This document shows positions 53,081 through 58,106 of a stretch of DNA of 58,106 nt, in pieces. The notes below the pieces were generated by a model. That model was not told the DNA's origin. It worked only from the letters and a program-made list of their open reading frames with translations, and did not search any database. The first letter of the stretch is position 1. Each line of letters starts with the position of its first letter. The DNA is from Saprospiraceae bacterium (GTDB lineage Bacteria; Bacteroidota; Bacteroidia; Chitinophagales; Saprospiraceae): the NCBI GenBank assembly GCA_020630775.1, contig JAHDIN010000009.1:20641-78746 (forward strand), read 5' to 3'. A program made the position numbers and the translations under genes.

Positions 53081-54499
53081 ATGAACAAAATAATAATGTA
53101 TGGTGCGGATTGGTGTCCAGATTGTAGAAGGGCAAAAGCCTTTCTCAAAGATCAGAAGATTGATTTTGATTATATAGATGTAGACTTGGATGAGGAAGCT
53201 ACTAAAAAAGTAGAACGTATTAATAATGGGAAAAGGATCATACCTACACTTATTATTAACGGTCAAAGTTATACCAATCCTGATAATGGAAAGTTGTCAG
53301 CGGTATTAGGAATCAATGAAGATTATCGTATTGTCATGTATGGTGCGGATTGGTGTCCAGATTGTCGTAAATCGAAGGCCTTTTTAACAGATAATCAGAT
53401 CAACTTTCAGTATATAGAAATTGACAAAGATGAAAATGCATGGGCCATTCCGCTAATTAAAGAGCTTAATAACGGTAAGCGGAAAATACCAACGATCTTA
53501 ATTAATGACGATATCGTGCTTGTGGAGCCAGAAAACGAGGAATTGCGCGAGGTGCTCAATATTGATAAGGTCAAGGAAGCGAAGATATACGATACCATTA
53601 TTATAGGTGGTGGTGCAGCAGGATTGACTGCGTCTATCTATGCGCAGAGAGATAGATTTGATACGCTTATTTTAGAGAAGAAGACAATCGGAGGTAATGC
53701 CTTCCTGACTGAGAAGATCGAAAATTATCCAGGATTTACTTCCATCTCAGGTCCTGCATTGATGGATAAAATGGAAGAACAGGCAAAAGTTTATGGTGCT
53801 ACAATTAAGACGGGTGAAGAAGTGATTTCAATAGAGAAAAAGAATGATGTATTTCATATAGGAACCAAGTCCAATACTTTTTTAGGCAAGTCAGTAGTGT
53901 TGTCTACCGGTTCGACTTACAGGAAATTAAAGATACCAGGTGAGCAAGAATTAATTGGGAGTGGTGTTCATTTTTGTGCAACTTGCGATGGTGCTTTTTA
54001 TAGAGACAAGGATATTATTGTTGTCGGTGGTGGCAATTCTGCTTTGGAAGAAGGTATCTTTTTATCAGGTTTTGTCAGAAGCGTCAAGATTGTAAATTTA
54101 TTACCAGAATTTTCAGCTTCAGAAACATATATAGAAAAGCTTAAGGAGATAAATAATATTACGACCTATATGAATAGAACCTCTTTGGAATTTGTCGCAA
54201 GTGGTGATAATAAATTTAAAGGATTAAAGGTCAAAAATAATGAGTCTGGAGAGGAAGAAATATTGGAAGCAGATGGCGCATTCATCTTCATAGGCTTGAT
54301 TCCGAATACCAAATCATTTGAAGGGATAATAGAATTAAACGATAGGGGATTTATCAAAACATCTGGTTTAGCTCAAACTTCAGTTGCAGGAATATTTGCA
54401 GCTGGAGATGTAAGAGAGGGGGCTATAGCGCAGGTTGCTGCTGCAACAGGTGAGGGTGTTTTAGCGAGTTATGGTATAAGGGCATACTTGAAAAAGTAA
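53081..54499 (+). CDS. glutaredoxin-glutaredoxin-thioredoxin reductase fusion
   Basis: 472 residues. Two N-terminal glutaredoxin-like domains (1-80 and 81-160) each carry a YGADWCPDC active site, Cys12/15 and Cys92/95, and a cis-proline (IPTLIIN, IPTILIN). A flavin domain of the thioredoxin reductase type follows: FAD site IIIGGGAAGLTAS (173-185), redox disulfide FCATC (Cys299/302) and dinucleotide site VVGGGNSALEE. The following strand reads VKIVNLLPEFSASE where NADPH enzymes have an HRRxxxR motif, so it looks like the NADH-using AhpF. Each glutaredoxin could be reduced in turn by the flavin domain. Two tandem glutaredoxins are unusual. Likely partner: the AhpD-like protein. Confidence 0.88.
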   Translation: MNKIIMYGADWCPDCRRAKAFLKDQKIDFDYIDVDLDEEATKKVERINNGKRIIPTLIINGQSYTNPDNGKLSAVLGINEDYRIVMYGADWCPDCRKSKAFLTDNQINFQYIEIDKDENAWAIPLIKELNNGKRKIPTILINDDIVLVEPENEELREVLNIDKVKEAKIYDTIIIGGGAAGLTASIYAQRDRFDTLILEKKTIGGNAFLTEKIENYPGFTSISGPALMDKMEEQAKVYGATIKTGEEVISIEKKNDVFHIGTKSNTFLGKSVVLSTGSTYRKLKIPGEQELIGSGVHFCATCDGAFYRDKDIIVVGGGNSALEEGIFLSGFVRSVKIVNLLPEFSASETYIEKLKEINNITTYMNRTSLEFVASGDNKFKGLKVKNNESGEEEILEADGAFIFIGLIPNTKSFEGIIELNDRGFIKTSGLAQTSVAGIFAAGDVREGAIAQVAAATGEGVLASYGIRAYLKK

Positions 54500-54720
54500 T
54501 GCTCTTTATCTTTTTTAAATGATTTAATACAGCTTCGGAGATTTTGTAGGGGCTTAAGTTAATGTTGCCAGAAGTTGTTGTTTTCTTAATAATATCACTT
54601 AGCGATCTTAGATGCATGTACTTAATATTTCTATGGTTTGCTAGATCCTTGGAAGCATAGTATAAAGCTTTGGATCAGTTTTTCTATTTTCTTGTTAGGG
54701 GCTATTCTACTCAGCTTCAT
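54500..54720 (-). pseudogene. decayed small gene, frameshifted
   Basis: From an ATG at 54720 the minus strand reads MKLSRIAPNKKIEKLIQ and then runs into a stop. In another frame from about 54665 it continues as KALYYASKDLANHRNIKYMH, then LRSLSDIIKKTTTSGNINLS and PYKISEAVLNHLKKIKSITF. The two halves look like one small helical protein broken by a frameshift. The family is not recognised. It lies in the 228-base gap after the reductase gene. Confidence 0.45.
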
Positions 54721-54727
54721 ATTATCT

Positions 54728-55231
54728 TTATGATTGTTTCTCAAGAAATGAATTTAAATTTTCTAAAAGCTTTTTATGTGAAACATTTAATCCTGTTGAA
54801 GTTATATTGAATGGTGTTCCATAATTATTTAGGTTAAACTGCATCATTTTACGTTTGATAGGATTCGGTTCTCTATTTACCCATTCATGTGGGTTGCTTA
54901 CTTTGATGTTGATTATTTTCGCTCCTTTAATTCTGATCTCTTCGAATCCTATTATTTTATCCCATGGCAATACATGCTTTTTATTTGAATTAGGTTCTAT
55001 AATCAAACATCGTTTAGATAATACTAAGGCATTTTCATTTGTTATTAGTTTCTTTATCCCAATTGGAATTGCTGCTCCAAAAAATAGAATTCCAATTCCT
55101 CCCATAATTTTTTCGAATAAATCAGTGTCAGATGATTTAATCATAAATATTCCTGCAATAACGAATACTATTGCTCCTAATATTAAAAAGAATGTTTTAA
55201 ATCTGCTTCGCTCTATTTCTAGTTTTTCCAT
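54728..55231 (-). CDS. STM3941-like membrane protein
   Basis: 167 residues. Two adjacent hydrophobic segments (about 12-30 and 40-60) are followed by a soluble domain of the STM3941-type/PH-like fold (NENALVLSKRCLIIEP, VLPWDKIIGFEEIRI, NNYGTPFNITSTGLNVSHKKLLENL). The function of this family is unknown. Confidence 0.72.
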   Translation of the reverse strand: MEKLEIERSRFKTFFLILGAIVFVIAGIFMIKSSDTDLFEKIMGGIGILFFGAAIPIGIKKLITNENALVLSKRCLIIEPNSNKKHVLPWDKIIGFEEIRIKGAKIINIKVSNPHEWVNREPNPIKRKMMQFNLNNYGTPFNITSTGLNVSHKKLLENLNSFLEKQS

Positions 55232-55372
55232 TGTTCGATTTTAATGGGTGTGTCAGGTTATTTGTGAAATTGTTATCCTCATGTATATTTATAGATAACT
55301 TGTCACAACAGTTTTTGAAAAACCCGCTTTCAAAAAGTATTAAAGATTGAGACTGCAAAGAAAATTAATTAT

Positions 55373-55702
55373 TTATTCCATTGGATTATAATACATTAAT
55401 GGTCCGTTTTCTGAGATTTTCTGTAAATATTCACAATCAAGACATTCTGCATCAAGCATGCAGAATAAATTAAACTTTCCTTGTGAAAAATGTTCAAGAT
55501 TGCATTTTTGAAAAGTTTCATTTTCTAATCTCAAGTCATCAAATAACTTTTGTAACTCTTTTGAGGAATTAGAATCATTTAAATTGATTTTAGATGATTC
55601 TATCGTTTTTACAAATATTTTGTAACAGTTACATATATCATTACTGCCAGAATTACACGATAAGGTTATAAGTGCAAACAAAATGATAAATTTATTTTTC
55701 AT
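55373..55702 (-). CDS. hypothetical cysteine-rich lipoprotein
   Basis: 109 residues with a lipobox (LFALITLSCNSGS) and seven further cysteines in the mature part (DICNCYKIF, QKCNLEHF, LFCMLDAECLDCEY). No family recognised. Probably anchored in the envelope, with disulfides. Confidence 0.65.
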   Translation of the reverse strand: MKNKFIILFALITLSCNSGSNDICNCYKIFVKTIESSKINLNDSNSSKELQKLFDDLRLENETFQKCNLEHFSQGKFNLFCMLDAECLDCEYLQKISENGPLMYYNPME

Positions 55703-55853
55703 GATTTAGATATTGTCTTTGTTTAAGATGATTGTTTTTTGAAATTCTAATATAAATGAATGCACTATGAAAGAGTAATATATAAATCTAAAAAATTAAT
55801 GGTGTACTAATTTTATCAATTTATCGAACTGGGTGTGTAGACAAAATATTTTG

Positions 55854-55979
55854 CTACCATTTAGATTTCTTTGTTTTCTTTAATTTATAAAAACCAAAGT
55901 TAAGGATCCAAAGTAGACCGCCAATTTGTGTGACTATGGTTAGAATAGAAACTATGGCTATATGTAATAAGGTTTTCAA
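55854..55979 (-). CDS. small membrane protein (41 residues)
   Basis: From a TTG at 55979 the minus strand encodes MKTLLHIAIVSILTIVTQIG followed by GLLWILNFGFYKLKKTKKSK and W, then a stop: one membrane helix and a basic tail. A TQIGG pattern near the end of an N-terminal helix occurs in larger Bacteroidota membrane proteins, so this may be a truncated relative. There is no Shine-Dalgarno sequence to support the start. Confidence 0.45.
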   Translation of the reverse strand: MKTLLHIAIVSILTIVTQIGGLLWILNFGFYKLKKTKKSKW

Positions 55980-56004
55980 TTTATATTTTCATTTACCGAG
56001 ACGA

Positions 56005-56060
56005 GTAATGGAAAATTGTATATAGCGTCTCTACGACGAAGGAGTAGATATGCTAGCATA
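56005..56060. repeat. direct repeat, left copy (REP-like)
   Basis: TAATGGAAAATTGTATATAG followed by CGTCTCTACGACGAAGGAGT and AGATATGC. A related copy lies at 56768-56822 in the same orientation, and the core TCTACGACGA...GATATGC also occurs at 49744-49766. The two copies flank the GldM-like gene. Confidence 0.7.
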
Positions 56061-56078
56061 ATATTGTTAGCCATATAC

Positions 56079-56753
56079 CTATTTGTCATGAGACATTATT
56101 CTGTACATAATAGATTTAGATTCATTATCGTCACTTTTGAGCTTTCTTAGTATTGGTAGAACAGCCATTAATGGCATTTGGTCAAAGTTGTACTCAGTCC
56201 ACGTTTTGTTTTCTCGTTGAATGTGATTCGTAAGTAGTTTTAGTGGTAGTTCTGTGGTGTCATCTTTTAGGTTGACTTTCAATATTTCATTGTATATAAT
56301 ACTTGTCTTTTTGATAGATTCTTCAAGTCTGTCCCCTAATTTATCTTTGACTAATATTTTTGTTGGAACCATATAATTTTTTGGATTTGCTAATTCTTGT
56401 TGATGAGTATCCTGCTTCCATCCACCTGTTTTTTCTATTAGTAAATTAATCGTTGAGTCAATAAGCGAATTGTATTCTGAAGAAGCTTTTTCAATTACTT
56501 GAACTGTTGAAGCATATTCACTATGTTTTAGAAGAACGTTCTTTAAAGCTTCATTTGTTTTCTTGTAAGTTTCATTAGTTTCTGTAAGACCCTTGTCTAC
56601 TAGTTCGAATGCATTTGATACTTCTTTAGTCACAACATATGCAAAGACTATCAGTAATATCAAGATTATAGATGAAATCAATAGACAAGAATTTCGCTTT
56701 GTTTTGCTTTTTATTTCATGATTTTCTGTGTCCAATATTTTGTCTTCTTTCAT
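56079..56753 (-). CDS. GldM N-terminal-domain-like protein
   Basis: 224 residues from the ATG at 56753. A basic N-terminus and one membrane helix (about 22-42) are followed by TKEVSNAFELVDKGLTETNE, which matches the segment after the membrane helix of GldM. Later TGGWKQDTHQQELANPKNYM and the end WTEYNFDQMPLMAVLPILRK also match the first periplasmic domain of GldM. GldM (about 520 residues) spans the periplasm as the rotary driver of the type IX secretion and gliding machine. This protein stops after the first domain and stands alone without gldL/gldN. It may be a decoy, a regulator or a remnant. Confidence 0.75.
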   Translation of the reverse strand: MKEDKILDTENHEIKSKTKRNSCLLISSIILILLIVFAYVVTKEVSNAFELVDKGLTETNETYKKTNEALKNVLLKHSEYASTVQVIEKASSEYNSLIDSTINLLIEKTGGWKQDTHQQELANPKNYMVPTKILVKDKLGDRLEESIKKTSIIYNEILKVNLKDDTTELPLKLLTNHIQRENKTWTEYNFDQMPLMAVLPILRKLKSDDNESKSIMYRIMSHDK

Positions 56754-56767
56754 CAATTTTTGTTTGT

Positions 56768-56822
56768 GACTAATGGATAATGGAATGTAGTGTCTCTATA
56801 ATGAAGGAGTAGGTATGCCATC
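56768..56822. repeat. direct repeat, right copy (REP-like)
   Basis: TAATGGATAATGGAATGTAG followed by TGTCTCTATAATGAAGGAGT and AGGTATGC. Roughly three quarters identical to the copy at 56005-56060, same orientation, 763 bases apart. Confidence 0.7.
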
Positions 56823-56939
56823 ATCATCATCCATGTAAGAGCCTTGGTTTGAGTAAAAAACTTAATAAAAATGAAGACCCAAACTTAGACTAGATCCAAG
56901 TTATGTATAGGAATTGACTTTCACAAGAAAACTTGGCGC

Positions 56940-57232
56940 GTACATTTCAGGAGTGAATTTTCTGGTAAGTCTTTTCCACGAAAGTGGATAAAGGTCAAAC
57001 GACCTTTAAGTGAGTGAACCTGTAAGAGTGGGCAGAGAAGAAGACCACAAAACAAGTGGCGTGAATTATAATGATATCACAATCGATCAGCATGTGGCTT
57101 CTATATTGTCGAATTGATCAAATAAGATGCTTGTGGAGCGAGTAGGCTACCACAGATAGGATGCGGAACCAATTATATAAAAGACACCAAAAAAGGAATG
57201 ACCTACATTGGTGAAGGCCATTCCTTTTTCTA
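56940..57232 (+). ncRNA. candidate structured RNA, copy 2, with terminator
   Basis: TCCAC-GAAA-GTGGA (56975-56988, a GNRA tetraloop) is followed by TAAAGGTC-AAAC-GACCTTTA (56989-57008) and the tail TAAGTGAGTGAACC (57007-57020). CCAC-AAAACAA-GTGG (57045-57059) comes later. The order and the tail match copy 1 at 38327-38378, while the second stem is different in sequence but fully paired. The terminator at 57190-57229 would end a transcript of about 250-300 bases. The 5' end is a guess. No known family fits. Confidence 0.5.
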
Positions 57233-57234
57233 TG
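57190..57234. terminator. bidirectional intrinsic terminator
   Basis: AAAAAGGAATG-A-CCT (57190-57204) faces AGG-C-CATTCCTTTTT (57215-57229) with one mismatch, with A-runs before and T-runs after. It can end the minus-strand gene at 57304-58041 and a plus-strand RNA. Confidence 0.85.
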
Positions 57235-57303
57235 ATGAAAATTTTGGAAAAAAAATATAATGATTTCAATAGTTAAAGTTGGGGCTTTACATAGGACCAC
57301 TTG

Positions 57304-58041
57304 TTATCCACTGGCTTTCGTCGTTTTATTTGTTTCAAATCCACTTACTAATATCGTATAATAGTCCTGATATTCTTTGTTCCAATAATGAATATTATTC
57401 ACATGTCTGTATTCTAAATTCGGAAAATGTTTCATGTAGTCCTGATTGAAATCTGAGTTCAGTTGCAGGAACATTTTATGCTTCGTATAATCTCCATGAT
57501 ACGTGCTAACTACTTTATTTCCCAATTCATGCTCAGTCTCAATTATCTTTGCAATTTCAGGAGAAATTAGTCTTAAATATTTGTCATAGTGACTTAGAAT
57601 ATATTCTCTGAATGCTTCTTTGAGTCTATGTCTTAGATCAAGAAAGAGATTGATCTTAGATTCAATCATTTGGTATAAATCTTCTCTTTTGGGTCGCCAG
57701 GCATAATGCCCGACTGCATAATCGTAGAACTTGCCGTTTGTCAATGTATGACTATCGTAGTTCTTGAGATAATTGATTTGTTCTTCATCGTTCCAATGTG
57801 ACTTAAAGTTTTCAATTGCTTGTAGTTGACTTCCTAAATACATTTGAAATAAATTATAAGCATGTTTCTGATGTTTTAGGATTTCTTCATTTGAACCTGT
57901 TTTTGATTCTGTAAATGGTTCATTTTCGAAATCTTCTTTGTGATTCTTCAGTTCTGCTTCATACTCTTTCGAAGCTTCATTGATTTCATCTAATATTTCG
58001 ATTATTCTGTTCACTATATTTTTCGCTTGTGGATAACACAA
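57304..58041 (-). CDS. hypothetical protein
   Basis: 245 residues, soluble and largely helical, rich in His, Tyr and charged residues (IIEILDEINEASKEYEAELK, HYAWRPKREDLYQM, LRHRLKEAFREYILSHYDKY). No signal peptide, no membrane helix, no family recognised. The start is a TTG at 58041 (or a GTG at 58014); no ATG is available. A hairpin lies just upstream, at 58045-58078. Confidence 0.6.
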   Translation of the reverse strand: MCYPQAKNIVNRIIEILDEINEASKEYEAELKNHKEDFENEPFTESKTGSNEEILKHQKHAYNLFQMYLGSQLQAIENFKSHWNDEEQINYLKNYDSHTLTNGKFYDYAVGHYAWRPKREDLYQMIESKINLFLDLRHRLKEAFREYILSHYDKYLRLISPEIAKIIETEHELGNKVVSTYHGDYTKHKMFLQLNSDFNQDYMKHFPNLEYRHVNNIHYWNKEYQDYYTILVSGFETNKTTKASG

Positions 58042-58044
58042 AAG

Positions 58045-58078
58045 GCATGTTATGTTGATTTATAATCGACATACATGC
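58045..58078. repeat. long imperfect hairpin upstream of the last gene
   Basis: GCATGT-T-ATGTTGATT (58045-58060) faces AATCGACATACATGC (58064-58078) with one bulged T, one G-T pair and a three-base loop. It lies three bases before the TTG start on the minus strand, so it would be in the leader or promoter. Confidence 0.6.
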
Positions 58079-58106
58079 GAGTTGAACCCAATAAGGGGGA
58101 ACTGCG

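Larger units (their letters stand above)
55703..56078. other. mostly noncoding region with one small gene and a repeat
   Basis: Contains the 41-residue gene at 55854-55979 and the repeat at 56005-56060. A palindrome ATGCTAGCAT lies at 56050-56059. The rest is AT-rich without recognised features. Confidence 0.6.
56754..57303. other. gene-free region with candidate noncoding RNA
   Basis: No coding sequence is seen. It contains the right copy of the direct repeat (56768-56822), the hairpin element at 56975-57060 and the terminator at 57190-57229. Confidence 0.6.

Noticed and set aside
56940..57232. RNase P RNA, tmRNA or SRP RNA
   Set aside because: GTAAGAG near 57022 recalls RNase P, but the GAGGAAAGTCC-type core and other conserved blocks are missing; no tmRNA tail or SRP Alu/S motif is present.
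54500..58106. Integron cassette array
   Set aside because: Single minus-strand genes with hairpins between them suggested it, but no integrase is present and the repeats lack paired RYYYAAC/GTTRRRY core sites.

Overview
The window is a stretch of Bacteroidota chromosome, most likely from the Saprospiria/Lewinella side of the phylum. This is an inference from content, not from a marker gene. The DNA is AT-rich and ribosome binding sites are not evident. Candidate promoters carry the Bacteroidota -7 box (TAnnTTTG). There is a TonB-dependent receptor with a carboxypeptidase-like N-domain. At least four large exported proteins end in type IX secretion (T9SS) sorting domains. Other phylum-typical genes are the LytTR/LytS pair, HscA, CtlX, YhhQ and the two-gene Fe-S/CCG pair. 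No rRNA, tRNA or CRISPR array was found.

Layout. 1-6073: DUF1801 protein; coaE-rocD (minus); an ABC-2 exporter, fatty-acid hydroxylase and thiamine-binding-like operon (plus); a toxin-antitoxin pair whose toxin is frameshifted. 6074-10841: a repeat-rich gap, hscA, yhhQ, ctlX, a lipoprotein. 11121-18987: TonB receptor, a T9SS cupredoxin/lamin-tail protein, a PyrR-like phosphoribosyltransferase and a membrane Fe-S/CCG redox pair. 19053-24840: Spo0M-like protein, CBS protein, a four-copy 266-bp tandem array, HlyIII, an outer-membrane protein, a class V aminotransferase and a TPR lipoprotein. 24908-37486: photolyase, a T9SS protein with dockerin-like and cohesin-like parts, a GC-rich minisatellite, fructosamine kinase, LytTR/LytS, folE, fabD, yqgE and an ABC-F protein. 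37543-49445: accessory genes (XRE regulator, RluA, small membrane proteins, PhzF, a beta-helix T9SS protein, esterase, T9SS glycosidase), with gene remnants at 46966-47398. 49829-54499: an AraC regulator followed by a redox gene group. 54500-58106: small hypothetical genes, a truncated GldM-like protein, REP-like repeats and a candidate structured RNA.

The best candidates for something undescribed are these. (1) The 49829-54499 group: AraC regulator, exported tandem cupredoxin-like protein, AhpD-like carboxymuconolactone decarboxylase, SPW-like membrane protein, and a glutaredoxin-glutaredoxin-thioredoxin-reductase fusion with an AhpF-like (probably NADH) site. (2) A two-hairpin element with a conserved single-stranded tail, found at 38327-38378 and 56975-57020. 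Its second stem differs in sequence but pairs in both copies; the second copy is followed by a terminator. (3) An orphan GldM N-terminal-domain protein flanked by direct repeats. (4) Convergent gene ends filled with locus-specific short repeat words facing their own reverse complements.

Many genes lack an ATG at the expected start and appear to use TTG or GTG. Such starts are stated per entry and are less certain.
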